From the NCBI RefSeq assembly GCF_021730615.1, contig NZ_JAJLMN010000001.1:3173501-3237500 (forward strand): DNA of 64,000 nt, given 5' to 3'. Origin of the DNA: Lichenibacterium dinghuense (lineage in GTDB: Bacteria > Pseudomonadota > Alphaproteobacteria > Rhizobiales > Beijerinckiaceae). Position 1 is the stretch's first letter. Every line of letters begins with the position of its first letter. Below are positions 1 to 8,246 of the stretch, piece by piece. The notes under the pieces are model-generated. The model made no database searches and had not been told where the DNA came from. It worked only from the letters and a program-made list of their open reading frames with translations. A program made the position numbers and the translations under genes.

Positions 1-356
1 TTGGCGCGGAGGTCCCAGACGGCGATGTCGACCGCCGACAGGGCGAACAGGGTGATGCCGTAGCGGCCGAACAGGTGGAGCCGGCGCTGAAGCGATCGGG
101 ACAGCGCGTCCGGGTCGGCCGCGTCGGCCCCGACGAGGAGGGGGACCACCATGTCGCGCAGGGCGGCCGAGACGGCACTTCGGCAGGCGTAGGAGAAGGC
201 CTCGCCCCAACCGACGAGGCCGTCCTCCGTCGTCACGCGCAGAAGCACGGTCTCGAACCGGTCCCATATCTGGGGCGTCAGACCGACGCCGCGCCCCCCG
301 TCCGAGAAGGGGATGGTGAGTTCGATCACCTCGACCGACGCTATGCTGGTCTTCAC
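1..356 (-). CDS. Mandelate racemase/muconate lactonizing (enolase superfamily) enzyme, N-terminal part
   Basis: The 3' end of this gene lies outside the window; about 118 N-terminal residues are present. They form the capping alpha+beta domain of the enolase superfamily, with the typical opening strand (SIASVEVIELTIPF), the ETVLLRVTTEDGLVGWGE hairpin and the LFALSAVDIAVWDLRAK helix that leads into the barrel. The metal-binding and catalytic residues lie in the missing barrel, so the substrate cannot be read. I chose the GTG at 356 because a GGAG stands 9 bases upstream. It is the last visible gene of the leftward operon, 34 bases after the MFS gene, which fits a sugar-acid dehydratase (glucarate/galactarate/xylonate-type). 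Substrate is inference. Confidence 0.85.
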   Translation of the reverse strand, partial: MKTSIASVEVIELTIPFSDGGRGVGLTPQIWDRFETVLLRVTTEDGLVGWGEAFSYACRSAVSAALRDMVVPLLVGADAADPDALSRSLQRRLHLFGRYGITLFALSAVDIAVWDLRA

Positions 357-390
357 GTCCGTGGTCTCCGGATGGGCCGCCGAGTCCGGT

Positions 391-1677
391 TCAGGGGCGC
401 GGCAGGGCCGCCGTGAGGTGTCCCGCCCGCTCCGCCGCGGCATCGCGCACCAGGAAGGCGACCGACAGGGCGCCTGCGACCGCGAGCCCGCCCGCCACGT
501 GGAAGGCGGCGGCATAGCCGCCGAGATCCTGGACGATCCAGCCGGTGAGCGCGGGTCCCACGATCCCCGACACGTTGCCGAGCCCGTGCATCAGCCCGCT
601 CGCGCCGCCGACGGCCTCACCGGGCACGACGAGTTGGATCAGCGCCCAATAGGCCGTCGAGGTCAGCATGATGAAGCAGACCGCCACCGACATCAGCGTC
701 ACGGATTGCGTGGCGGTTTCGACCGAACCGGCCCCTGCCACGCAGGCCCCGCCGAGCGCGAGGAACAGGACCAGAACCGCCTTGCGGGAGAAGAGGCGGC
801 GGCCGGTGGCGCGAAACACGGCGTCGATCAGCACGCCGCCCATGATGTAGCCCAGGGCTCCGAGCAACCACGGCACCGAGGCCACCACGCTCATCTGCGA
901 CAGGGACAGCTTCTTGGCATCCACCAGGAAGGTGGGGAACCACGTGAGGAAGAAGAACTGGTTGTAGCTGCAGCAGAACAGCGAGAAGGCCATGACGAAG
1001 ATCACCGGCCGGCGCAGCAGGGCCGAGAGCGGCACGGGGCGGGCCGACGGCGATGGGGGAGCCGCGCCGTCCAGGATCTCGGCCCGCTCGGCGGCCGACA
1101 CGTGCGGGCTGGTCCGCGGGTCGTCCGCCGCCACGAAGTGCCAGGCCAGCGTCCAGGCGAGCCCCAGCACGGCGACGACGACGAAAGCCGTCCTCCAGCC
1201 CGTGGTCAGCGCCAGGAAGCCCACGACGGGGCCGGCCAGCGCACCGCCGAGCGGGCCGCCCGCTTGGTTGATGCCGATGGCGCGCGCCCGTTCGCCGAGC
1301 GGGAACCAGGAATGGACGGCCTTGTTGGCGGTCGCCGAGATCGGCCCCTCGCCCATGCCGAACAGGACGCGCACGGCGAAGAGCGAGCCGACGCCGAACA
1401 CGCCCGCCGTTGCGCCGCAGAAGACCGACCACAGCGCCATCGACCAGGAGAAGACCCGCTTGGGGCCGATCCGATCGGAAAGGACGCCGCCCACGACGTT
1501 GAACAGCGCGTAGCCGATGAAGAAGCTGGAGAAGATCAGGCCCTTTTCCGTCGGCGACAGGGCGAAGTCCTTGGTCATGAACGGCATGGCGACCGACAAC
1601 GCCGCCCGATCCATGTAGTTGATCAGCATGGCGCTGAACAAGAACGCCAGGATCACCCAGCGATAGCGCACCTTCAT
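391..1677 (-). CDS. MFS transporter, anion:cation symporter (ACS) type
   Basis: A 428-residue inner-membrane transporter with about 12 hydrophobic segments. The first helix carries the ACS-family signature INYMDRAALSVAMP, and the loop after helix 2 has the MFS motif VGGVLSDRIGPKRV. Family members such as GudP, GarP and ExuT import hexarates, hexuronates or galactonate with protons. A good Shine-Dalgarno (GGAGG, 7 bases before ATG 1677) supports the start. It is flanked by an enolase-superfamily enzyme and a YciI-like gene on the same strand, so it probably imports the sugar acid this locus degrades. The exact substrate is inferred from context only. Confidence 0.9.
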   Translation of the reverse strand: MKVRYRWVILAFLFSAMLINYMDRAALSVAMPFMTKDFALSPTEKGLIFSSFFIGYALFNVVGGVLSDRIGPKRVFSWSMALWSVFCGATAGVFGVGSLFAVRVLFGMGEGPISATANKAVHSWFPLGERARAIGINQAGGPLGGALAGPVVGFLALTTGWRTAFVVVAVLGLAWTLAWHFVAADDPRTSPHVSAAERAEILDGAAPPSPSARPVPLSALLRRPVIFVMAFSLFCCSYNQFFFLTWFPTFLVDAKKLSLSQMSVVASVPWLLGALGYIMGGVLIDAVFRATGRRLFSRKAVLVLFLALGGACVAGAGSVETATQSVTLMSVAVCFIMLTSTAYWALIQLVVPGEAVGGASGLMHGLGNVSGIVGPALTGWIVQDLGGYAAAFHVAGGLAVAGALSVAFLVRDAAAERAGHLTAALPRP

Positions 1678-1748
1678 GTGACGTCCTCCATTGTGATGGG
1701 GGCGACCGGCTCGTTGCGATGGCCGTTCTTTGCCCGGGGTTTACGCGG

Positions 1749-2045
1749 TCAGGGTGCGCGCACCGCCACCCGCATGGGGGTGACCGCGACGGTCTGCCAG
1801 ACGCCGCCGGTCACGTAGGGTTCCCGCGCCAGCCAGGCGTCGAGGTCGGCCCGGCTCGCGAACTCGACGACGGCGACCGAACCGATCATCGCGCCGGCCT
1901 CGTCGCCGAGGGCTCCCCCGACGATGATCTCGCCCTTCGCCGCCATGGCGGTCACGCCGGCGATGTGGGCGTCGCGCACGGCCTGGCGTCGCGCCGGAGC
2001 CTCGGCGTCCGTCCCGTCGTAGGCGGTGACGAGATATTGCGGCAT
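1749..2045 (-). CDS. YciI-like small protein
   Basis: A 98-residue protein with the YCII-related ferredoxin-like fold: it opens MPQYLVTAYDGTD, has a conserved histidine in VRDAHIAGV near residue 27, a GGAL turn near residue 45, and the closing strand VAVVEFASRADLDAWLAREPY. The open frame extends upstream but ATG 2045 is chosen because it has a GAGGAC Shine-Dalgarno and the upstream residues are not family-like. Family members are dimeric cytoplasmic proteins; one member is a dehydrochlorinase, but most have no proven function. It lies 71 bases before the MFS gene, inside the sugar-acid operon, so a minor isomerase or hydrolase role in that pathway is possible. Confidence 0.82.
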   Translation of the reverse strand: MPQYLVTAYDGTDAEAPARRQAVRDAHIAGVTAMAAKGEIIVGGALGDEAGAMIGSVAVVEFASRADLDAWLAREPYVTGGVWQTVAVTPMRVAVRAP

Positions 2046-2222
2046 GGTCGTCCTCGTCGCGGGTGCGCGTCCCCGCGGCCCCGGCGGCGGGGACGCGTCC
2101 GGGGCGCCGGCTCGTCCAGCCGGCCGCGCGCCGATGAGCCGAATTTGCGTCCGGGACCGGGCGACGCGCAACGCCGGCGCGCGGCACGCCCCCGCCGGCG
2201 TCCCACGATATGAGACGGCGCT

Positions 2223-3875
2223 TCAAAGCCAGTCGGAGGGGCTTTCTTCCGCGCCGCAGGTGACGGGCGACAGCGCGAGCAGGTGGCCGGACAGGGGGGC
2301 CGTGTTCAGCACGTCCAGCGGCACGCCGTCGCGGGCCGATGTCACGTAGAGCGTTTCGAGGTCGGCGCCGCCGAAACCGAGGTCAGTCGGCTGCGGCACG
2401 GGCAGCGGCAGCAGGCGGTCGATCTCGCCGTCCGGGCCCAGGCGGGCGACGCCCCAGCCGTCGCGCAGCGCCGTCCACACGCCGCCGTCGCGGTCGACCG
2501 CCAGGCCGGACGGCCGCCCGCCGCCCGCCGGCAGGCGCGCCAGGGCCAGCGGAACCGGCCGGCGCGGCTCGAGCCGGTACACGGTGCCGGTGTCGGGGAC
2601 GGCCGCGAAGACCGCGCTGCCGTCCGGTGCCCAGGCCAGGGCCGATGCCGGGCCCGGGAGCCGCCACGCCGCCGCCACGGTGCCGTCCCGCGCGAGCGGC
2701 CCGATGGCAGAGCCGCCCCCGTCCGGCTCCAGGGCGCTGCCCCAGAGTTCCCCGCCGGGATGCGCCCTCAGCGCCAGCAGGCGCGCGAGCCCGTCCTCCC
2801 GGCGCCGCGCCAGGACCTCGCCCTCGGGCGACAGGCGGAGCGCGACGCCCTCGGCGTCGACCACGATCGCGGCGCCGCCGGTCCCCGGCGCCAGGGCGCA
2901 GAGCGGCGCGTCGCAGCGGAGCAGCGTCGCGTCGCGGTCCCCGGCGAGGCGACGGACCGCGGGCGCCAGCGCGTCGGCCCACCAGAGCGCGCCCGCGGCC
3001 CCGCACCAGCGGGGCGCGGAGCCCAGGAAGGCCGGCGGCCCATGGGCGACCACGCGCGCCGGGCCGAGCGGGGCGGACGGCCCGGCGGGGCCGCGGAACT
3101 GCGCCCCGATGCGCCGGCCCGCCGCCATCATCTCGGGGCCGAGCAGGTCGAGGCGCCGCGTCGTCATCCGCCAGGCGGGCCCCGCCACGCTGATGGCGCC
3201 GAGCACGCGGCCGTCGGCCGTCAGCACCGGGGCCCCGACGCAGCGTATTCCCTCCACGATCTCCTCGTCGTCGGTCGAGAAGCCCCGCGACCGCACGATC
3301 CGCAACTCGGCCAGCAGGCGCCCGCGGTCGGTGATGGTGCGGGCCGTGAGCGGCTTGAGCACGATGCGCTTCACCAGGGCGTCGCGCTCCGCGTCCGGGA
3401 GGAACGCCAGGATCGCCTTGCCCTGACTCGTGCAGTGGAGGGGCTTGCGCTGGCCCAGCTGGGCGGCCGACCGCACCGTGTGGGCACCCTCGAAGCGGCC
3501 GAGCCCTACCACCTCGCGCCCTTCCAGCACGGCGATATAGGCGGTCTCGCCGGTCACGTCGCGCAGGTGCCGCAGCTCCGGCGCCGCCGCGCCCGGCAGG
3601 TCGGGAGCGGACCAGGCCGATTGTGCGATCTCCAGCAGGCGGAAGCCCGGCACATAGGCGCGCCGCGCGAGGTCCTGGCGCAGCAGGCCGCGTTCCGTGA
3701 GCTTGCCGAGGATGCGATAAAGCGTGCTGCGCGACAGGCCGAGCCGCGCCGCCAGCTCGGCCCGCGTCAACCCGCCCGGCTCCGCCCCCACCGCGTCGAG
3801 CACGTCGCAGGCCTTGGCGAGGAGGGCCGCGCCGTCCTGTCGCTCCGCCCCGCCGTCGGGGATGTCCTGCGCCAC
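2223..3875 (-). CDS. IclR-family regulator fused to an SMP-30/gluconolactonase-like propeller
   Basis: A 550-residue fusion, twice the length of a normal IclR protein (about 260). Residues about 15-75 form the winged helix (LTRAELAARLGLSRSTLYRI). Residues about 85-255 form the IclR effector domain (GETAYIAVLEGREVVGL, LHCTSQGKAILAFLP, STDDEEIVEGIRCVGAPV). Residues about 265-545 form a repeat-rich propeller like SMP-30/gluconolactonase/LRE proteins (RWCGAAGALWWAD, RPSGLAVDRDGGVWTALR, FGGADLETLYVTSA). The start is a GTG at 3875. It begins 29 bases after the aldehyde dehydrogenase gene on the same strand, so the regulator is co-transcribed with genes it probably controls. The propeller could sense or hydrolyse a lactone; whether it is catalytic cannot be told from sequence alone. 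Confidence 0.88.
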   Translation of the reverse strand: MAQDIPDGGAERQDGAALLAKACDVLDAVGAEPGGLTRAELAARLGLSRSTLYRILGKLTERGLLRQDLARRAYVPGFRLLEIAQSAWSAPDLPGAAAPELRHLRDVTGETAYIAVLEGREVVGLGRFEGAHTVRSAAQLGQRKPLHCTSQGKAILAFLPDAERDALVKRIVLKPLTARTITDRGRLLAELRIVRSRGFSTDDEEIVEGIRCVGAPVLTADGRVLGAISVAGPAWRMTTRRLDLLGPEMMAAGRRIGAQFRGPAGPSAPLGPARVVAHGPPAFLGSAPRWCGAAGALWWADALAPAVRRLAGDRDATLLRCDAPLCALAPGTGGAAIVVDAEGVALRLSPEGEVLARRREDGLARLLALRAHPGGELWGSALEPDGGGSAIGPLARDGTVAAAWRLPGPASALAWAPDGSAVFAAVPDTGTVYRLEPRRPVPLALARLPAGGGRPSGLAVDRDGGVWTALRDGWGVARLGPDGEIDRLLPLPVPQPTDLGFGGADLETLYVTSARDGVPLDVLNTAPLSGHLLALSPVTCGAEESPSDWL

Positions 3876-3904
3876 GGGACCGTTCCCGGTCCGCCGGTGC
3901 CGGA

Positions 3905-5488
3905 TCAGGCGCCCGCCGGCGCGATCCGCCCGTCGAGGCGCCGCGACAGCCCGAGCGGGTTGCCGTCGCGCAGCGACGCCGGCAGGAGGGCGTCCGGCAG
4001 GTCCTGGTAGCAGACCGGGCGGAGGAAGCGCGCGACCGCGAGGCTGCCGACCGAGGTGGTGCGCCCGTCCGAGGTGGCCGGGAAGGGGCCGCCGTGGACC
4101 ATGGCGTGGGAGACCTCGACGCCCGTGCCGAAGCCGCCGACCAGGATGCGGCCGACCTTGCGCTCGAGCCGCGGCAGGAGCCGGCGGGCCAGGGGATGGT
4201 CCGCCTCCGCCAGGTGCAGGGCCGCCGTCAGCTGGCCTTCGAGCGCCGCCACCACGGCTTCGAGCTGCGCCGCGTCGCGGCAGCGCACCACGAGCGAGGA
4301 GGCCCCGAAAATCTCGTCCTGGAGCGCGCGGTCGGCCAGGAACGCGTCGGCCGCGGTGGCGAACAAGGCGGCGCGGCCCTGGAAGGGACCGCCCTCGCGC
4401 CCGCGCGCCAGCGTGGCCACGCCCGCGCGGCCGGACAGGGCCGCGACGCCGTCGCGGTAGGCCGCCGCGATGGCGGGTGTCAGCATGGTCGCGGCGGGCG
4501 CCTCGGCGACGGCCGCCGCCGCGGCGTCGAGAAAGGCCTGCAGCCCCTCGCCCTCGACGGCCAGGATCAGCCCGGGGTTGGTGCAGAACTGGCCGGCCCC
4601 GAGCGTCAGCGCGCCCACGAAGCCGCGCGCGATCTCGGCCCCGCGCGCCGCCAGCGCGCCGGGCAGCAGGATCACGGGGTTGATGCTGCTCATCTCGGCA
4701 TAGACCGGGATCGGCTCCGGCCGGGCGGCCGCGACCTGCATCAGGGCGAGGCCGCCGCGGCGCGAGCCGGTGAAGCCCACGGCCGCGATGCGGGGGGCGG
4801 CCACCAGGGCGCCGCCGATGGCGGTCCCGCCGTCGAACAGCAGCGAGAACACGCCTTCGGGCAGGCCGCAGGCCGCGACGGCCTTCTGCACGGCGCGGCC
4901 CACGAGTTCGGAGGTCCCGGGATGGGCGGAATGCGCCTTGGCCACCACCGGGCAGCCGGCGGCCAGCGCCGAGGCCGTGTCGCCGCCCGCCACCGAGAAG
5001 GCCAGCGGGAAGTTGCTCGCGCCGAACACCGCCACCGGGCCGACCGGCACGTTGCGCAGCCGCAGGTCAGGGCGCGGCAGCGGCTTGCGGTCCGGCAGCG
5101 CCGGGTCGATCCGCACGTCGAGGAAGCCCCCGTCGCGCACCACGCCGGCGAACAGGCGCAGCTGGCCCACCGTGCGGCCGCGCTCGCCTTCGAGCCGCGC
5201 GCGGGGCAGGCCGCTTTCCGCCATGCAGCGCACGACGAGGTCGTCGCCGATGTCGAGGATGGCCTGCGCGATCGCCTCCAGGAAGGCGGCGCGCCGCTCG
5301 TGGGGCAGGTCGCGGTAGGAGTCGAAGGCGGCCTCGGCGAGCGCGCAGGCGCGGTCGAGGTCGCGCTCCGAGCTGGTGGAGAAGCGCGGCGCCAGCGGCT
5401 GCCCCGTGGCCATGTCGATGGCGGCGATGTCGTCCTCCGGCCCCGAAACGGCGCTCGCGCCGATCAGCGACTGCCCCAGCAGTTCCAT
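3905..5488 (-). CDS. Aldehyde dehydrogenase, alpha-ketoglutaric semialdehyde dehydrogenase type
   Basis: A 527-residue NAD(P)-dependent aldehyde dehydrogenase of the NADP+ type that includes alpha-ketoglutaric semialdehyde dehydrogenases. Visible are the cofactor segment [19 protein letters not shown] with [16 protein letters not shown], the general-base glutamate in [10 protein letters not shown], and the catalytic cysteine in [10 protein letters not shown]. It would oxidise 2-oxoglutarate semialdehyde, the end product of the non-phosphorylated pentonate/hexarate pathway, to 2-oxoglutarate. The frame runs upstream to 5623, but ATG 5488 is chosen because a near-perfect GGGAGGG precedes it and the family alignment starts there. 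It heads the leftward operon and faces the divergent rightward operon, which encodes the dehydratases that would supply its substrate. Confidence 0.9.
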   Translation of the reverse strand: MELLGQSLIGASAVSGPEDDIAAIDMATGQPLAPRFSTSSERDLDRACALAEAAFDSYRDLPHERRAAFLEAIAQAILDIGDDLVVRCMAESGLPRARLEGERGRTVGQLRLFAGVVRDGGFLDVRIDPALPDRKPLPRPDLRLRNVPVGPVAVFGASNFPLAFSVAGGDTASALAAGCPVVAKAHSAHPGTSELVGRAVQKAVAACGLPEGVFSLLFDGGTAIGGALVAAPRIAAVGFTGSRRGGLALMQVAAARPEPIPVYAEMSSINPVILLPGALAARGAEIARGFVGALTLGAGQFCTNPGLILAVEGEGLQAFLDAAAAAVAEAPAATMLTPAIAAAYRDGVAALSGRAGVATLARGREGGPFQGRAALFATAADAFLADRALQDEIFGASSLVVRCRDAAQLEAVVAALEGQLTAALHLAEADHPLARRLLPRLERKVGRILVGGFGTGVEVSHAMVHGGPFPATSDGRTTSVGSLAVARFLRPVCYQDLPDALLPASLRDGNPLGLSRRLDGRIAPAGA

Positions 5489-5750
5489 GTTGCCCTCCCT
5501 GTCACGTCCCCGCCCGGGCGGGGCGTCGGCCGACCCGCCGACGGCGTGGACCGCTGATAGTGCTGTCGCGCCCGGGGCGGAAGGCGGCAATCGGCTTGGC
5601 TCTGCCGTCGGCGCCGTCGTCACACTACACGTCTCACATGGTGGGACGTGCGGGCCTCACGGCCGGTTAGCTCGCTTTCCCGCCGCCGCCCCGTGACTAT
5701 GATGGATCGTGACAAGAGGGAGCAGCGCCGCCGCGCGCCGGGAGAAACGC
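5489..5750. promoter_or_regulatory. Divergent promoter region of the two sugar-acid operons
   Basis: This 262-bp non-coding stretch separates the leftward operon (first gene at 5488) from the rightward operon (first gene at 5751), so both promoters must lie in or near it. A TATGAT near 5697 could be the -10 box of the rightward promoter, with only a weak -35 match about 17 bases upstream. A 21-bp palindrome sits in the middle and is listed separately. No small gene was recognised here. Confidence 0.6.
5629..5649. promoter_or_regulatory. Palindromic operator candidate
   Basis: An interrupted palindrome: left arm ACGTCTCAC, three-base spacer ATG, right arm GTGGGACGT. Eight of nine arm positions pair. 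It is placed between the divergent operons about 100 bp upstream of the rightward start codon. The only regulator encoded in the locus is the IclR-SMP30 fusion, and IclR proteins bind short palindromes, so this is its most likely operator. The link between protein and site is inference. Confidence 0.5.
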
Positions 5751-6539
5751 ATGAATGCCAGCCCGAAACACGACGTCGCCGTGCCCCGCGAGGTCATCGA
5801 ACGGCTCAGGACCGTGACGAGCGGGTCATTGACGACCGAGCTGTTCAAAAAGGGCCTGCGCCAGTGCTTCCTGGTCGGGCTGAAGCCGATCAACCCGTCG
5901 GCCACCAGGTTCGCCGGCGAGGCATACACGCTGCGCATGATCCCGGCGCGCGAGGACCTCGACACCATCGACACGCTGAAGCCGCACCCCAACCCCGACA
6001 ATCTGCAGTGGGAGGCGGTGGAGAACATCCCGCCTGGCCACGTGCTGGTGATCGACAGCCGCAACGACCCGCGCGCCGCCTCGGCGGGCGCCATGCTGCC
6101 GACGCGCCTCAAGGTGCGCGGGGCCGCCGCCATCGTGACCGACGGCTCGTTCCGCGACGGGCAGGAGCTCGCCGAGCTCGACTTCCCCGCCTATGCGAGG
6201 GCGATCACCGCCTCCACGCGGCTATCCTACCACCGCGTGGCGGACCTGAACGTGCCGATCGCCTGCGCGGACGTCGCGGTCTACCCCGGCGACATCCTGG
6301 TGGGCGACGGCGACGGCGTCACTGTGATCCCGCGCCACCTCGCGGCCGAGATGGCCGACCTGTGCGAGGCGCGCGACGAGTTGGAGAAGTACCTCCACCA
6401 CCGCATCGCGGCGGGCGAGGGCCTTTACGGGGTGTATCCGCCCACCCCGCAGGTGCGCGCCGACTTCGCGGCCTGGAAAGCGGCGGGCGCGAGGCCCGAG
6501 GACGCGCCCCGCATCCGGGCGGAGACGGTCCATGGCTGA
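5751..6539 (+). CDS. RraA-like family protein (aldolase/decarboxylase fold)
   Basis: A 262-residue protein of the RraA/dimethylmenaquinone-methyltransferase-like fold. Typical elements are LTTELFKKGLRQCFL near residue 25, the conserved GDILVGDGDGVTVIP segment near residue 190, and AAIVTDGSFRD with the arginine/aspartate that in HMG/CHA aldolases binds substrate and metal. Such members act as 4-hydroxy-4-methyl-2-oxoglutarate aldolases or oxaloacetate decarboxylases; the name RraA comes from an unrelated RNase E effect. ATG 5751 follows a GGGAGA at good spacing. The gene overlaps the next by 8 bases, opens the rightward operon, and probably cleaves or decarboxylates a keto-acid intermediate. 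Confidence 0.82.
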   Translation: MNASPKHDVAVPREVIERLRTVTSGSLTTELFKKGLRQCFLVGLKPINPSATRFAGEAYTLRMIPAREDLDTIDTLKPHPNPDNLQWEAVENIPPGHVLVIDSRNDPRAASAGAMLPTRLKVRGAAAIVTDGSFRDGQELAELDFPAYARAITASTRLSYHRVADLNVPIACADVAVYPGDILVGDGDGVTVIPRHLAAEMADLCEARDELEKYLHHRIAAGEGLYGVYPPTPQVRADFAAWKAAGARPEDAPRIRAETVHG

Positions 6540-6981
6540 CCTGTCCCCCGCCCGCATGGAAGCCGCCATCCGGCGCTACTTCGACGCCTGCAACGCGGCC
6601 GACTACGATGCGTTGGTGGCGTGCTTCACGCCCGACGCGGTGCACTACTTCCCGCCCGGCCTGCCCGCGATCCCGTGGCGCGGCAGCGACACGATCGCCC
6701 GCAAATGGATCTGGTGCGTCGAGAACCTCGGCTCGCGGTGGACCATCGAGAAGGTCCTGTGCTCGTCGACCGCGCCCGAAGCCGTGATCGAGTGGACGCA
6801 CTGGAAGACCAGGTCCGGCACGGCCCTGCGGGGCGACGAGTGGTACGTGTTCGACGACGCGACCGGCAGGATCAGGGAGATCCGGGCCTATTACGCGTCC
6901 GCGGCGGATCCGGCGCTCGCGATCTCGGAATGGCCGCAGTTCGACTACGCGGGCCGCGGCTATCACCTGACATCCATCTGA
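6532..6981 (+). CDS. SnoaL-like (NTF2-fold) protein
   Basis: A 149-residue protein with the NTF2/SnoaL cone fold: an opening helix (RMEAAIRRYFDACNAADYDALVACF as split segments), the FTPDAVHYFPPG strand, and the closing strands DEWYVFDDATGRIREIRAYYA. The family includes isomerases, dehydratases and non-catalytic ligand binders. Its start overlaps the RraA-like gene by 8 bases, implying translational coupling. In this operon it may isomerise or protect a reactive sugar-acid intermediate, but no catalytic residue assignment is safe. Confidence 0.8.
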   Translation: MADLSPARMEAAIRRYFDACNAADYDALVACFTPDAVHYFPPGLPAIPWRGSDTIARKWIWCVENLGSRWTIEKVLCSSTAPEAVIEWTHWKTRSGTALRGDEWYVFDDATGRIREIRAYYASAADPALAISEWPQFDYAGRGYHLTSI

Positions 6982-7075
6982 ACAGGCACGAGAGGCGCGC
7001 GACGGGGACCGCCGGCCGGGGCTGGGCTGGCGGCCGCGGCGGCACGCGCCCGACAGACCCGAGGGGAACGCCACC

Positions 7076-8167
7076 ATGTACATTGGCGAGCAGATCATCA
7101 ACCCGACCGAGGCGCGGCTGAAGCTGTCGCGGCAACTCGGCGTCACGGACGTCGTCATCGACACCCGGCCCAACGAACAGCTGCTCGGGGCGGACGGCGC
7201 GTGGGATGCCGCCAAGGTCGCGGATCAGCGACGCTGGGTGGAAAGCCTGGGCCTGAAGCTGGAGGTGCTGGCGCTCGACATCGGCTCCATGCTGCTCGAC
7301 AGCATCCACAACCCTGATCGGGCGCGGCGCACGGCCGAGAAGGCGAGGGCCGACATCCGCGCGGCGGCCGACGGGGGCGTGACGACCCTGAAGTACAACG
7401 TCCAGATGGTCGGCATCACCCGCACCGGCTTCGCGGAAGGGCGCGGCGGCGTGCGGTGCAGCGCCTTCCGGGCGCGGGACTATTCGCCCGCCGCAGACGC
7501 CGACTTCTCCTATTGGGGCGTGGGACATCCCGGAGGCGGCGCCCACGGCGCCGACATCGCCACCAACGCCACGGGCACGAAGGAAGCCGTGGGCCAAGTC
7601 CTCGGCACCGCGTCGGGCGGCGTTACCGAGGAGCAGGGCTGGCGGGCCCTCGAATTCCTGGTCGATCAGCTCATCCCCACGGCCGAGGCGGCGGGCGTGC
7701 GGCTCGCCGGCCACCCGCACGACCCGGCCTACCCGCCGGGCGGCCTCAACGGCGTCAACCACGTCGTGGGCTCGCTGGAGGGCATGAAGCGCTTCCTCGA
7801 CATCGCGCCGGAAAGCGCGTCGCACGGGCTGAACTTCTGCCAGGGCACGGTCGCCGAGATGTCGACCGACCCGAACAGGATCGTGCAGGAGGCCATCCGC
7901 GAGTTCGGCGGCCGCAAGCGGATCTTCATGGTCCACTTCCGCAACATCAAGGGCGGGTACCTCGACTTCCACGAGTGCTTCCCCGACGAGGGTGCGGTCG
8001 ACATGGCGGAAGCGATCCGCACCTACCGCGAGGTGGGCTACGACGGCATCCTGTGCCCCGACCACGTGCCCGTGTCCGACCTCGACCCCGCCCGCGAACG
8101 CTTCTTCGCCTTCGCGCTCGGCTACACCAAGGGGCTGCTCCAGGCCTTCCCCGCCGCCTCGGGCTGA
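7076..8167 (+). CDS. uxuA: Mannonate dehydratase (UxuA family)
   Basis: A 363-residue TIM-barrel dehydratase of the UxuA family, of usual length. Family marks include LKYNVQMVGITRTG, the metal-site run RLAGHPHDPAYPPGGLNG, GLNFCQGTVAEM, and FMVHFRNIKGGYLDFHE. UxuA removes water from D-mannonate to give 2-keto-3-deoxygluconate. ATG 7076 follows GAGGGGA. It lies 94 bases downstream of the SnoaL-like gene and 79 bases upstream of an MFS transporter. Several family members act on related aldonates, so the exact substrate is less certain than the family. It is the second of three dehydratases of unrelated folds in this locus. Confidence 0.88.
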   Translation: MYIGEQIINPTEARLKLSRQLGVTDVVIDTRPNEQLLGADGAWDAAKVADQRRWVESLGLKLEVLALDIGSMLLDSIHNPDRARRTAEKARADIRAAADGGVTTLKYNVQMVGITRTGFAEGRGGVRCSAFRARDYSPAADADFSYWGVGHPGGGAHGADIATNATGTKEAVGQVLGTASGGVTEEQGWRALEFLVDQLIPTAEAAGVRLAGHPHDPAYPPGGLNGVNHVVGSLEGMKRFLDIAPESASHGLNFCQGTVAEMSTDPNRIVQEAIREFGGRKRIFMVHFRNIKGGYLDFHECFPDEGAVDMAEAIRTYREVGYDGILCPDHVPVSDLDPARERFFAFALGYTKGLLQAFPAASG

Positions 8168-8246
8168 CGGGACGCACATCGGCGAGGGCCCGAGGCCCCG
8201 CATCCGGCTCCAACGAGGGCAGACGACGAGCGACGGGGTGGAAAAC

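Noticed and set aside
313-1818. A 501-codon forward frame over the first MFS gene
   Set aside because: Antisense shadow of a clear 12-helix transporter; composition is R/G/H/E-rich with no domain.
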